NCBI RefSeq assembly: GCF_039523735.1
Contig: NZ_BAAAFW010000008.1
Coordinates: 44,553-108,552 of the forward strand
Length of the DNA: 64,000 bases
Reading direction: 5' to 3'
From: Tatumella punctata
Lineage (GTDB): Bacteria; Pseudomonadota; Gammaproteobacteria; Enterobacterales; Enterobacteriaceae
The notes under the pieces are model-generated. The model was not told the origin of the DNA. It worked only from the letters and a program-made list of their open reading frames with translations, and searched no databases. How positions within the stretch are numbered: position 1 is the stretch's first letter; each line of letters opens with the position of its first letter. Of the stretch, positions 53,738-62,261 are shown in pieces. The translations under genes were made by a program, and so were the position numbers.

Positions 53738-54322
53738 TTACTGACGAGGGCTGATCAGCTGTTTTTGCCAGCTAACGGCGGTGGAATATAGCTGGCGTCC
53801 GGTGGCGGTAAAAAACTGCTTAGTCAGTTGCCCCGGCAAACAAACGGCACACATCACCAGCGTGACACAAAATAATCGTTCCAGCTGGTTACTTTTTTGT
53901 GGCTGTAAAATAGGAAAACGGAATCGCCAGCGGCAGGGCCACAACAACGGTACTCCGGCAGGCGTCAGCATATCTGCAACAATATGGCTCAGGTAGCCCA
54001 GAACCATACCTTGCATCACATCTGCGGGCAGCCACATCGCCGCCGGGAGTTTGACCCACAATAACCATAGGCCGGCCCCGATAGCGATTAAACTGTGAGT
54101 AAAACCACGATGGCCGAACATTCGGGCAATAGGCTTTGATATCCAGCGGAACCGTTGTCCGAGTACTGAGCTCGGATGGTCAATGTCGGGCAACAGACAT
54201 GTGAGTATGGTCGCCGAAATTAAATGCCACCAGTCGGCATTTGCTATCACCGGCGTCAGTTCACTGCGCTTGGCAATGATGGCACTGGCTAATGCAAAAA
54301 GAATGTGGCCTTCGGCCGTCAT
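53738..54322 (-). CDS. ydjM: YdjM inner-membrane protein (DUF457 metal-dependent hydrolase family)
   Basis: A 194-residue protein with conserved MTAEGHILFALASAI, CLLPDIDHPSSVLG and GHRGFTHSLIAI, the His and Asp of the DUF457 group, and about four hydrophobic segments. In E. coli it is an SOS gene, and a LexA box lies ahead of it here too. Function is unknown. Confidence 0.93.
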   Translation of the reverse strand: MTAEGHILFALASAIIAKRSELTPVIANADWWHLISATILTCLLPDIDHPSSVLGQRFRWISKPIARMFGHRGFTHSLIAIGAGLWLLWVKLPAAMWLPADVMQGMVLGYLSHIVADMLTPAGVPLLWPCRWRFRFPILQPQKSNQLERLFCVTLVMCAVCLPGQLTKQFFTATGRQLYSTAVSWQKQLISPRQ

Positions 54323-54346
54323 GAGATACCCTGCAACTACCTTAAA

Positions 54347-54362
54347 CTGTCAATGCATACAG
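54347..54362 (-). promoter_or_regulatory. LexA box upstream of ydjM
   Basis: CTGTCAATGCATACAG matches CTGT-N8-ACAG exactly, 25 bp before the start. SOS control is therefore expected. Confidence 0.85.
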
Positions 54363-54445
54363 TATAGGTATTTATACAGTTAATGTATATGTGACGGTGT
54401 AACAATTAATAACGATATACTGAAAAAACAACATCAGACAGAGCC

Positions 54446-54470
54446 TGTCGGGAGAGTACCTCTCCCGGCA
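54446..54470. terminator. Hairpin between ydjM and hxpB
   Basis: TGTCGGGAGAG-TAC-CTCTCCCGGCA with one G-U pair. It is 10 bp downstream of hxpB (minus strand); the T tract for that strand is about 20 bp further on. Probable terminator. Confidence 0.5.
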
Positions 54471-54479
54471 GAGTATTTT

Positions 54480-55154
54480 TTAGTCGCTGATACCCAATAA
54501 CGCCGGATTGAGTTCCCGCAGAGAGTTCAGGCGGGCGTTAGCCAGACTCCAGACCGGCTGTGCGGCCTCGCTGGCAGCAGGCACTACCAGAACCCGCATT
54601 CTGGCAGCTTTGGCGGCTACCATTCCGTTAAGTGAATCTTCGAGAGCAACACAGTGCAGGGGATCCACATTGAGTTCACTGGCCGCATTCAGGTAAACCT
54701 GAGGGTGAGGTTTACTGTAGGGTAATTTTTCTGCTGAAACGACCACCTGAAAAAAATCACGCAGTGAGAACAGTTCCAGCACCATTTCTATCAGGTTAAG
54801 GGGAGATGCGGACGCCAGGCCAATTTTCAGCCGATTATCACGGCACAGCGTTAATGCTTCGCGAACCCCCGGCATCAGAGGTTGTTGTTCCTGTATCAGC
54901 TGAACCACCCGGGCGAAGATTTGTGCGGTGATTTGTCCGGCAGAAAGGTGCCGGACATGGCAGGCCTCAAACCACATGGCGACGACCTGATCAATACGCA
55001 GGCCAGTGGTTTCCGGAAAACTATTCCGCAGACTGATATCCAGTCCGGCGGCAGAAAATACCTCCAGTTCAGCCTGATGCCAGAACGGCTCAGAATTTAT
55101 CAGCAGTCCGTCCATATCAAAAATTGCTGCTTTCACCGGGCGATGATAAGCCAT
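54480..55154 (-). CDS. hxpB: HAD hexitol/sugar phosphatase HxpB (YniC)
   Basis: ATG 55154, behind GGAGGG, gives 224 residues. HAD motifs are IFDMDGLLINSE (nucleophile D), ASASP (motif II), the lysine in SAEKLPYSKPHP and ALEDSLNGMVAAKAA. It is of the 2-deoxyglucose-6-phosphatase/hexitol-phosphatase type. A longer frame starting 42 bp upstream is rejected. Confidence 0.93.
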   Translation of the reverse strand: MAYHRPVKAAIFDMDGLLINSEPFWHQAELEVFSAAGLDISLRNSFPETTGLRIDQVVAMWFEACHVRHLSAGQITAQIFARVVQLIQEQQPLMPGVREALTLCRDNRLKIGLASASPLNLIEMVLELFSLRDFFQVVVSAEKLPYSKPHPQVYLNAASELNVDPLHCVALEDSLNGMVAAKAARMRVLVVPAASEAAQPVWSLANARLNSLRELNPALLGISD

Positions 55155-55322
55155 AAACCCTCCATTAATGGTTACATCAGGGCTCAGAGCCCACACAACA
55201 TAAATGAAAGTTGTACGGTCTGAGAAAAAACATTCCGCGACAGCTATTGTAACAGCATAAAACAGGAAAAATAGTCAGGTCGCAGGTAGACTTGTAACAC
55301 GAAACCCGCTTCAGGAGAGAGC

Positions 55323-55865
55323 ATGAATTACCAACAGATTGGCCGGATTGCGATAGCCAAAAAAATTGCCGGCTGGGTACTGTTTATTCCGGCTACCCTA
55401 TCGACAGTCATATCGTTCCTTAATTTTCTGTTTATTCATAGTGACAAACAGCCCGGGATTGATTCTGTATTATCTGACTTTCTGCATGTGATGATTGACA
55501 TGACGAAGTTTAATACCCATTTTCTGGATCTGTTCTGGAATAACTCACCGGTACCTGAGTTCCGCACTCAGAATAATGTTTTATTCTGGATTATCTACGG
55601 GGTGATTTTTATCGGGCTGGCTTTACAGGATTCAGGCGCCAGGATGTGGCGTCAGTCGCGGTTCCTCAAAGAAAATATTGAAGATCAGCTAATTATTGAA
55701 CAAGCCAAAGGAGATGGCGGGCTGACTCGTCAGCAACTGACTGACAGACTTCAGGCCGGTAATCATACGGTTTTCCGGCAGTATTTCTCGCTGTATATTT
55801 TGCCGGTGATCATCATTGTGATTGGTTACGTCTTGCTGAGATTAACCGGCTTGCTATACGTCTGA
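55323..55865 (+). CDS. yniB: YniB inner-membrane protein
   Basis: A 180-residue protein with hydrophobic segments near residues 15-40, 90-105 and 155-175. It lies divergent from hxpB and convergent with yniA, the E. coli arrangement. AGGAGAG precedes the ATG. Function is unknown. Confidence 0.9.
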   Translation: MNYQQIGRIAIAKKIAGWVLFIPATLSTVISFLNFLFIHSDKQPGIDSVLSDFLHVMIDMTKFNTHFLDLFWNNSPVPEFRTQNNVLFWIIYGVIFIGLALQDSGARMWRQSRFLKENIEDQLIIEQAKGDGGLTRQQLTDRLQAGNHTVFRQYFSLYILPVIIIVIGYVLLRLTGLLYV

Positions 55866-55868
55866 GTA

Positions 55869-56738
55869 TTATCCGTATTTGCGCACCAGTTGATTAATTG
55901 TCTGCTGCGCCTCTGCCTGCCAGTGTCCGCCAAACGCACAGGCTCTGTTTAACAGATAGTAGAGCCTGTATGCCGGTTGCCGTTCGCGGTAACCGGCGGG
56001 TAGCGGGCTGACGGCCTGATAGCTGTCGAGCAGGGCGCTGCTCAGGAGATTATCTGGCTGCCACAAGGCCAGGTCGCACTCCCTGTCTCCCCAGTAACAA
56101 GCAGGATTAAACAGCCAGGGGCTGTCATGGCTTTCGGCACAATGGCCTGGCCAGAGATCGCCATGCAACAGTGAAGGTGACGGATGGTGGTGTTCAAGGC
56201 AGCGGTTTATACACTGAATTATTTGCTCTGTGTTGCCGAAAGACAGCTGTTTCTCGGCTGCTATCTGCAACTGCCAGCCAATTCGCTGCTCAGAGAAAAA
56301 CAGTGACCAGCGATGTTGCCAGTTATTAGGCTGAGGTGACAGTGTCACAGAGTTATCAAAATCGAGACCAAATTTTGGTTGCTCATTCCACTGATGTAGC
56401 TGTGCAAGCTGCCGGCCAAGCACAGATGCTGTGTCTGCGGACAAGGGGGCCGGAGGAAGGTATTCAAGAATAAGGAAACTGTGATGGCGGGAAGTGCCGG
56501 TACCGTAAACCCGCGGAACCTTAACACAACCTGTTCTGGCCAGAAGTGCCAGCTGGTCGGCCTCTTCGATAAACCTCGGTAACATTGCACGGTGGTTAGA
56601 CTTAATAAAAAAATGTTTATCACCGCAAATCAGTTGCCATGACTGGTTTACTTCGCCACCATGGCATTGATGATAATAAGAAATTCCTTCTAAATCAGGC
56701 TGCTGCTCTTCTAATAGCCGGGTAATTGCTGACCACAT
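55869..56738 (-). CDS. yniA: YniA, fructosamine-kinase-like protein with altered active site
   Basis: ATG 56738 (GAGGA upstream) gives 289 residues aligned throughout with E. coli YniA (MW-AI-RLL, LHQWNEQPKFGLDFDN, RWSLFFSEQRIGWQL, CYWGDRECDLAL). The family motif HGDLWxGN reads HGDLWPGH here, and FDPA reads FNPA. Both are metal- or phosphate-handling residues in the fructosamine/APH kinase fold, so activity is doubtful though the frame is intact. A start 69 bp upstream is rejected. Confidence 0.9.
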   Translation of the reverse strand: MWSAITRLLEEQQPDLEGISYYHQCHGGEVNQSWQLICGDKHFFIKSNHRAMLPRFIEEADQLALLARTGCVKVPRVYGTGTSRHHSFLILEYLPPAPLSADTASVLGRQLAQLHQWNEQPKFGLDFDNSVTLSPQPNNWQHRWSLFFSEQRIGWQLQIAAEKQLSFGNTEQIIQCINRCLEHHHPSPSLLHGDLWPGHCAESHDSPWLFNPACYWGDRECDLALWQPDNLLSSALLDSYQAVSPLPAGYRERQPAYRLYYLLNRACAFGGHWQAEAQQTINQLVRKYG

Positions 56739-57184
56739 GGTGTTGTCCTCATTTGCCGCTGCATGGTTAAATTGTAACCTGTAGTTCCGGTGGAATACCA
56801 GCCGCAAAAAGCGCCTGTGCTAAAAAAAACAACCAAATAATCACTTTTTTCGGCTGATTGCTGTTACGGCGCAATGAAAAAGAAGTGCTGATTACGGGAG
56901 CGCTAATTCTCCGGAAGACACAAAATTAACGCAGTATTTACCCGTGAAATATTTTGAAACATTCTGGCCGCTATTTTATGTAATTTCTCTTTCTATTTTT
57001 TTTTTCGGGCATATGATACGCAGCGCTATTCAGATTGATCTGAATAACGCTGCGGTCTGGTGCTTTTTTTTGACATTCAATGTCAACTAATGTGTTTTTA
57101 CAAACTGAGGGTAAATGGCATTAACTGCTGTTTAAAGTACACATTCTTAGTATTTAACAACGTCGTCGGTACAGGTCTTATTTA
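56739..57184. other. ydiY upstream region with a strong hairpin
   Basis: About 445 bp, AT-rich. It includes the inverted repeat at 57020-57053. No gene is seen. The promoters of yniA and ydiY should lie here. Confidence 0.5.
57020..57053. repeat. Near-perfect 16-bp inverted repeat in the ydiY leader
   Basis: Arms GCAGCGCTATTCAGAT and ATCTGAATAACGCTGC with a 2-base gap and one mismatch, about 10 bp before a run of eight T. It could terminate a short leader or sRNA, or act as a regulatory stem. Confidence 0.65.
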
Positions 57185-57946
57185 ATGAAAGCGTTTAATA
57201 AAATTGCAGCAGCGTTACTGCTTACTGCCGGATCCATTGCTCAGCAGGCTTATGCGGATAACTCAGTATTTACCTCCATGGATGATCCATCTACCGCTAA
57301 ATCACCTTTTGTCGGTACCGCTTCGGCAGGGTATCTGGCCCAGTCAGGAAACAGCTCCAGCTCATCACTGACTGCACAGACGAATATGACATGGTACCAG
57401 TCAGCGATGGCATACAGTTTATGGGGAAATGCATCGAATACTTCCTCAAATGACCAGCGCTCTTCAGAGACTTATACTATTGGCGGACGCAGCCGTTACA
57501 ACCTGGATAGCAACAACTATCTGTTTGGTCAGGCAAGCTGGCTCAGTGACCGGTTTAATGGTTACCGCAGCCGCGATACGCTGGCGACCGGTTACGGACG
57601 GCAGATCCTGAATGGTCCGGTGCACTCTCTGCGTGCTGAATTCGGTCCGGGCGTACGTTACGATGAATATGAAGCTGGTGGGCATACCACCAAAGCCCTG
57701 GCTTATGGGGCTCTGAGTTACCAGTGGCAGCTGACAGATACAACGAAGTTTATTCAGGGTGTCTCTGCATTAAGTACGCTGGGCGATGATACTACCGTGA
57801 ACTCAGAAACAGGCCTGCAGGTTGCTATCAACGAGAACTTTGCCCTGAAACTGGCTTATAACGTTACCTGGAATAATTCTCCGCCAGCATCAGCCCCGGA
57901 TCACACGGATACTAAAACCAGTATCATGCTGACTTATAACATGTAA
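57185..57946 (+). CDS. ydiY: YdiY-like outer-membrane protein (DUF481)
   Basis: A 253-residue protein with a signal peptide (cleavage after AYA) and alternating beta-barrel strands: FVGTASAGYLAQSGNSSS, NNYLFGQASWLSDRFNGYRSRDTL, GRQILNGPVHSLRAEFGPGVRYDEY. It matches the DUF481/YdiY salt-induced outer-membrane protein group in length and strand order, and ends in a terminal aromatic/Met strand. It lies beside yniA as in the E. coli neighbourhood. Confidence 0.88.
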   Translation: MKAFNKIAAALLLTAGSIAQQAYADNSVFTSMDDPSTAKSPFVGTASAGYLAQSGNSSSSSLTAQTNMTWYQSAMAYSLWGNASNTSSNDQRSSETYTIGGRSRYNLDSNNYLFGQASWLSDRFNGYRSRDTLATGYGRQILNGPVHSLRAEFGPGVRYDEYEAGGHTTKALAYGALSYQWQLTDTTKFIQGVSALSTLGDDTTVNSETGLQVAINENFALKLAYNVTWNNSPPASAPDHTDTKTSIMLTYNM

Positions 57947-58170
57947 TACCGCAGCCTGAGCTCGCTCAGTGCTAGCGGATGATTCAGGTTACCTGAATGA
58001 CTGGCAGCGCCGGTATAAGTCACGGTTTGTTTCTCTGCCTGTTCTCTGTGTGGGACTGACAAGCGATAGCTATGGCTAACGGGAATATTGTTACCGACGG
58101 CAAGCGCACTAAGCCGAATAATGACAGGTCCGGGAAAGTCCCGGCCCTGTTGTTTCAGCGCGGAAAGCAC
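57934..58170 (-). CDS. Possible small protein, start uncertain (possible YdiZ relative)
   Basis: A frame of about 78 codons from GTG 58170 reads like real protein: ALKQQGRDFPGPVIIRL, NNIPVSHSYRLSV, TYTGAASHSGNLNHPLAL. It lies right after the glycine-zipper gene on the same strand and overlaps the ydiY end by 13 bp. I found no good start or ribosome site, so it may be decayed. A relation to E. coli YdiZ, encoded near yniA, is a positional guess only. Confidence 0.35.
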   Translation of the reverse strand: MLSALKQQGRDFPGPVIIRLSALAVGNNIPVSHSYRLSVPHREQAEKQTVTYTGAASHSGNLNHPLALSELRLRYYML

Positions 58171-58201
58171 TGAATATGGTGTGGTTGCGGGGGGCAGGTC
58201 A

Positions 58202-58426
58202 TTAACCGTTTTGTTGTTTCTGCCCGGCGGCTTTTTCCGCTGCTGCTTTTTTCGCCATATGGTGGCCGATAAAACAACCGGCAACGGCACCGGCAAATGC
58301 ATGGTGATGTGCGGCGTGTCCGGCAACGCCACCGATCACAGCGCCTTTAATGCAACCGGCAGCCATTGCGGCCTGGGATACAACTAATGTACTGGCCAGT
58401 GCCAGTGTGACAATATATCTTTTCAT
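58202..58426 (-). CDS. Small exported glycine-zipper protein
   Basis: A 74-residue protein with a signal peptide (MKRYIVTLALASTLVVSQAA, cleavage after AMA), then alternating glycine, alanine and histidine (GAVIGGVAGHAAHHHAF, GAVAGCFIGHHMAKK) as in glycine-zipper envelope proteins, ending in a charged tail. The many histidines suggest metal binding (inference). GGAGA precedes the start. Confidence 0.7.
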   Translation of the reverse strand: MKRYIVTLALASTLVVSQAAMAAGCIKGAVIGGVAGHAAHHHAFAGAVAGCFIGHHMAKKAAAEKAAGQKQQNG

Positions 58427-59024
58427 TTAATGACTCTCCTGCAATAACTCAGCGCAGACTATCATCAGGCTATTTTACCTCAATCGGTTATTTATTAATT
58501 TCATAGAGTAATTGTTTCAGAACGGTAAGTTTGTAACGGCCGGATATGTCTGTTGCATAACTGTAATCAGAATCTGTCCGGATGAGCAGGGTGCGACAGG
58601 CAGTAGAAAAAGTGAGCAGCGCTGTCGGGGTGAAGATTATTTGTCCGTTTGGCCGGAAAATCGCCCGGCCATGGGTTCCGCGTCTTTCCGTGGCTGTTAT
58701 TAACATGTACCATTAACAATGTTGCGCCTTTACAAAACAGACAGTGTTTTTACGCTCTGTACCTGTTTATATACCAGACTGGGGAAGATATCAGTTTGAT
58801 ATTGCACAACTCACTGAATTCAAATACAAATCAATATTTGCATGTAGCCTTTGGTGTAAGCCATTATCGATGTTTCTACCCATTCATAGCTGTTCAGTAT
58901 AAAAAATAAAACTCCTTTCCTATTAGTAACCTGCATGATTGGTTGTTTACTCCCGTTTGCATCCGTTCACCTTCGTGCGTAGAGTTCTGTGTACCAAATC
59001 GTGTACCAAATAAGTTGATTATCT
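58427..59024. other. Intergenic region at the left edge of the phage island
   Basis: About 600 bp without a convincing gene. No tRNA gene is found here although many P4-type integrases sit beside one. Repeats of GTGTACCAAAT just before the integrase (58989-59010) may be arm-type integrase sites. The attachment site probably lies in this stretch. Confidence 0.5.
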
Positions 59025-60212
59025 ATGGCACTCAGCGACACTAAATTACGGAAAATTTCAGGCAAACCTTATGACGGTCAGGCAGAACTCCCTGATGGCC
59101 TCGGATTGTCAGCCAGGATATCGCCTAAAGGGCTGATTACCTTTCAGCTGCGTTATCGGATTGCAGGTAGCTATCAGCGGCTGAGGTTAGGAAATTATCC
59201 GGATATGACGCTGAAAGATGCCAGGGATAAAGCAGCTTATTACCGGTCCATTCTTGCCCGCGGGGATGATCCTGCAGTTGTTAAGCTGATGGAGTCTGAA
59301 ACGCAGTCTTTAAGGCCTTCTGTGAAGAAGCTGATTGATTTGTGGATGAAGAGCCCAGAGGCTGAAGACTTGGTTAAACAGGATTACTGGAAAAGGGCGC
59401 TGGATCGTCATGTTGTGCCAGCCGCAGGGAAAATGATTGTTGATGATATGACTCTTCAGCATTGGTTGCCGGTATTCAATGAAATACGAATATCCGGCGC
59501 TCCTGTAATGGCAGGTTCGATATTGGGGCGTATGAAGCAGATTATCAATTTCGGGATCAGGAATGGCCTGGTATCTTCAAATGTTTTATCCCCGCTTTCT
59601 GTCAATGATGTTGGCAAGCCCCCTAAAGTAAAAAGCAGGTACCTGAATGACGCTGAGATTGGGCTGTTCTGGAATGCGATAGCTGATACCAGAATGTCGC
59701 ATCAGAATCAGATTTTCACCCGGCTGATGCTATTAACTGGCTGCCGGGGCGTTGAATTAAGGACTGCTGAGAAGGGGGATTTTGACTTACATGCAAGAAT
59801 CTGGAGCGTTCCCGAGAAGTCATCGAAAACAAGGGTGGCGTTCAGGCGAGGGTTATCAGATCTTTCTGTCGATCTGCTAAGAGAAGCATTTTCGCTGTAC
59901 CCTGATTTTAAACAGGTGTTCCCGCCGGCCGGCGAAAAGGAGGACCGACCGATGGCGAATAGCGTTCTTGTTTCATTGGCGACACAGGCAGGAAAAGCGA
60001 TGGGAGTCTCTGACTGGTCTATGCACGACCTGAGAAGAACCTGCAAGACTAAAATGGCAGAGCTTGGGGTTGCCCCGCACGTATCTGAGAAAATCTTAGG
60101 TCATAAGCTTACAGGGATGCTTGCTGTCTATGACCGGCACGAATACATAGCGGAGCAAAAAGAGGCGGCTGACTTGTGGGCGGGAGAAGTGCTGAAGTGT
60201 TCAGCTAAATAA
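59025..60212 (+). CDS. P4-type tyrosine integrase
   Basis: A 395-residue site-specific recombinase. An N-terminal arm-binding domain (DUF4102; about residues 1-85, LSDTKLRKISGKPYDG) precedes the SAM-like core-binding domain and the catalytic domain with R in TGCRGVELRT, HDLRR (H-x-x-R), GHK and the nucleophile tyrosine in VYDRHEY. It integrates and excises the adjoining phage-like region. Its 3' end overlaps the convergent regulator by 8 bp. Confidence 0.95.
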   Translation: MALSDTKLRKISGKPYDGQAELPDGLGLSARISPKGLITFQLRYRIAGSYQRLRLGNYPDMTLKDARDKAAYYRSILARGDDPAVVKLMESETQSLRPSVKKLIDLWMKSPEAEDLVKQDYWKRALDRHVVPAAGKMIVDDMTLQHWLPVFNEIRISGAPVMAGSILGRMKQIINFGIRNGLVSSNVLSPLSVNDVGKPPKVKSRYLNDAEIGLFWNAIADTRMSHQNQIFTRLMLLTGCRGVELRTAEKGDFDLHARIWSVPEKSSKTRVAFRRGLSDLSVDLLREAFSLYPDFKQVFPPAGEKEDRPMANSVLVSLATQAGKAMGVSDWSMHDLRRTCKTKMAELGVAPHVSEKILGHKLTGMLAVYDRHEYIAEQKEAADLWAGEVLKCSAK

Positions 60213-60411
60213 ACCCTTTCATCTTGCAGAAGTCGATCACTTCGTCATAGCGGTAAATGGCACCACCACGCGATGCATGAAATTCCGGAACGGTGGACGG
60301 GAATGGCGTACCTTCTTTCTCCCACACTTTGCGTTTTTTATAGAACGTCGTTCTGGATATCCCTCCCAGCATGTTCTGAATATCTTCCCGGTTAATAAGA
60401 ATTTGCTGCAT
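60205..60411 (-). CDS. AlpA/excisionase-like DNA-binding protein
   Basis: ATG 60411 with AAGGAG ahead gives 68 residues. It has a small winged-helix recognition region (INREDIQNMLGGISRTTFYKKR) and an acidic/basic end. This is the size and style of AlpA or Xis, which direct excision. Its gene converges with the integrase. Confidence 0.75.
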   Translation of the reverse strand: MQQILINREDIQNMLGGISRTTFYKKRKVWEKEGTPFPSTVPEFHASRGGAIYRYDEVIDFCKMKGFI

Positions 60412-60497
60412 AGCATTCTCCTTTACCCAACCCGCAGGCACGACGAAACCGCCGGTGACCGGTGCGGGAATAGGGTGGTGTGGTTTAGTGAGTGGGG

Positions 60498-60704
60498 TTA
60501 GTGACGTTTAAACTTCGTGGCGCGTTCGTGCTTTTCTGCATCTTCGCGGCAGGCTGCATCGCAATAGTGGCCTTTGTCGATCGGGGCTTCACAGTTATAG
60601 CACTTACCGGTGAATGGCTTCGGTCTTGGCCGATTGGCCATAGCTACCTGTAGTTGCTGATGTTCCAGTTCTGATGCTTGGTCGAGTGGGTCGGCGTGGG
60701 TCAT
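60498..60704 (-). CDS. Small phage protein with a zinc-finger-like cysteine set
   Basis: A 68-residue protein with CYNCEAPIDKGHYCDAACRED, a CxxC...CxxxC pattern likely to bind zinc, and a basic end. Unknown function; common in the early region of enterobacterial prophages. Confidence 0.65.
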   Translation of the reverse strand: MTHADPLDQASELEHQQLQVAMANRPRPKPFTGKCYNCEAPIDKGHYCDAACREDAEKHERATKFKRH

Positions 60705-60723
60705 AGTGGTTTCCTTTGGGCAA

Positions 60724-60750
60724 TAAAAAAACCCGCCGGGGCGGGTTATT
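60724..60750 (-). terminator. Terminator in the phage operon
   Basis: AACCCGCC-GG-GGCGGGTT with a run of A on the left (T in the minus transcript), directly after the stop of the gene ending at 60754. Confidence 0.8.
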
Positions 60751-60753
60751 TAT

Positions 60754-61185
60754 TCATAAAATTGTATAAATTTCTTTGACCTTTGTGAGATAACTAAGCG
60801 TTGATGTATCACTGTCACTATCCCTAAAGAAATCTTGTAATGAGCTGTGAAGTAAAGTAAAAAAATAGTACCTCAGCTCATTCTCAACACTAGAGCGGAA
60901 AATGAATTGAACAAACCTAATAATCCATATTTTTTGTGCGATTTTTATGTCATCTTCTACTTGTAATATTTGTTTGCAGATTGGGTCCATTACGATTTTT
61001 TTATTTGTATTTATGACACCATCCTTGACATGGCTATTAATAAAATTAGCCCTGACAGCTAGCAAATCTTTTACTGCTTTTATCTTTGCGTCGTATCGAT
61101 TAACTATTGCTGTAAGAGCGTTTAAAAGTGCACCAATAGCGGATAGAGATGCCGCCACTGCAGCCCATACTGGGATGTTGCTCAT
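60754..61185 (-). CDS. Uncharacterised phage protein with an N-terminal membrane segment
   Basis: From ATG 61185 it has 143 residues: one membrane segment (about residues 5-28, PVWAAVAASLSAIGALLNAL) and a long charged cytoplasmic part. The gene is much more AT-rich than its neighbours, suggesting a late gain (moron-like). No family recognised. Confidence 0.6.
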   Translation of the reverse strand: MSNIPVWAAVAASLSAIGALLNALTAIVNRYDAKIKAVKDLLAVRANFINSHVKDGVINTNKKIVMDPICKQILQVEDDIKIAQKIWIIRFVQFIFRSSVENELRYYFFTLLHSSLQDFFRDSDSDTSTLSYLTKVKEIYTIL

Positions 61186-61218
61186 AGTAAGTTCTTCCAA
61201 AATATAAAGAATACCATC

Positions 61219-61410
61219 TTATACCTTCCTCTCTACTTCGCCACACAATAACTCAGCCGCCGGCAGCCGAGAATGCAGTCGGTCAATGATGGTCTGGCAT
61301 TGTGTTTCGGTGGGGTAGATATGTTCAGTGAGGGGAGTTGCCTGGTTACCGGAAATAATGAGGATGACGTATCCGGCGAGTATAATCACTTCCTCCTGTA
61401 CGCATCCCAC
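61219..61410 (-). CDS. Small phage protein resembling the DUF1482 group
   Basis: Up to 63 residues, with a hydrophobic N-terminal part and YPTETQCQTIIDRL, a pattern typical of this small-protein group. The start is uncertain: AGGAGG lies inside the frame, only 2 bp before a possible GTG. No function is known. Confidence 0.5.
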   Translation of the reverse strand: MGCVQEEVIILAGYVILIISGNQATPLTEHIYPTETQCQTIIDRLHSRLPAAELLCGEVERKV

Positions 61411-61486
61411 AGAGCAATGCGGAACGCTATTCGCTTAATGTAAGCAGGGTACCAGCCCCTGATTATCAGCATGCTTGTTCTCTGGA

Positions 61487-61828
61487 TCATCGCACCACCA
61501 AAAGGGCGCTTTGCTTCAGGTTTTCGAGCCATGTTTTATCCATTGCAGCGAGTCTCATGCTGATATTAAAACGGCCCTGACGATAAAGCCATGCCATTGA
61601 ACCCATACAGTGCGATTCTTTGCCACTATGCTGATACTGGCCATTATCATCTTCATGGCCTGAGAGTGTTTTGTGGCACAGAAACGGCACCATATCATCA
61701 GCAAGAAGTTCTGATTTTATGCCCGCCAGTCGCCCGGGATTCAGCGCGTGAGAAATGGACTGTGGAGAGTCCAGAGATGGACAGTTACTGCATGGTCTGG
61801 TTAATGCGATTGCTTTCATCTTCTTCAC
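61487..61828 (-). CDS. Phage protein with a CxxC...C...C cluster (DUF6283-like)
   Basis: From GTG 61828, behind GGAGG, 113 residues. CSNCPSLDS, FLCHKT and HCMGSMAW give four spaced cysteines, a possible Zn or FeS site. The family occurs in the early region of lambdoid and related phages. Function is unknown. Confidence 0.6.
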   Translation of the reverse strand: MKKMKAIALTRPCSNCPSLDSPQSISHALNPGRLAGIKSELLADDMVPFLCHKTLSGHEDDNGQYQHSGKESHCMGSMAWLYRQGRFNISMRLAAMDKTWLENLKQSALLVVR

Positions 61829-61873
61829 GTTCCCCTCCAATAAGTAACCCTCCGGATAGGGAGGGTGAATGAA

Positions 61874-62248
61874 TTAATCGCCGAAACCACCTCGTCCTGA
61901 CGTGTTGGCTGTCGGGAATGTTACTTCCTGCGGCTTATGCTCCTGCCAGTAACGTCGCCATCCTTCGGCTCTGTCCTTTTCCCTTTGTTCGACTATCCAT
62001 GCAGGCAATGGCGGGTTGACTGATGTCAGCTTATTGTTGTGCCTGACCATCATCTGATTCAGCCGCGGGTGTGACTTTCCATTTTTAGCGGCGGTGAGTG
62101 CTTCCATGCACCCCATAACAATCCGTTGCCTGACCAGCCATTCCTTGCGCTCACGAACTGTCATCCGGCTTAGATTCCCGAGGGTGATATTTCTGTGCTT
62201 TTCGGTCAGGCGTGACAATACCGCCGATTCTTCCGGTGACAGTTCCAT
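61874..62248 (-). CDS. Uncharacterised phage early protein
   Basis: A 124-residue charged, mainly helical protein rich in Arg, Glu and Trp, with no membrane segment. It lies 13 bp after ssb in the recombination operon. No family recognised. Confidence 0.6.
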   Translation of the reverse strand: MELSPEESAVLSRLTEKHRNITLGNLSRMTVRERKEWLVRQRIVMGCMEALTAAKNGKSHPRLNQMMVRHNNKLTSVNPPLPAWIVEQREKDRAEGWRRYWQEHKPQEVTFPTANTSGRGGFGD

Positions 62249-62261
62249 GATGTGGCCTTAT

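Noticed and set aside
54362..54385. Second LexA box ahead of ydjM
   Set aside because: The sequence CTGTATAAATACC lacks the matching ACAG half-site at the right spacing.
58427..59024. tRNA gene as phage attachment site
   Set aside because: No cloverleaf with a GGTTC-type T arm and acceptor ends could be found on either strand.
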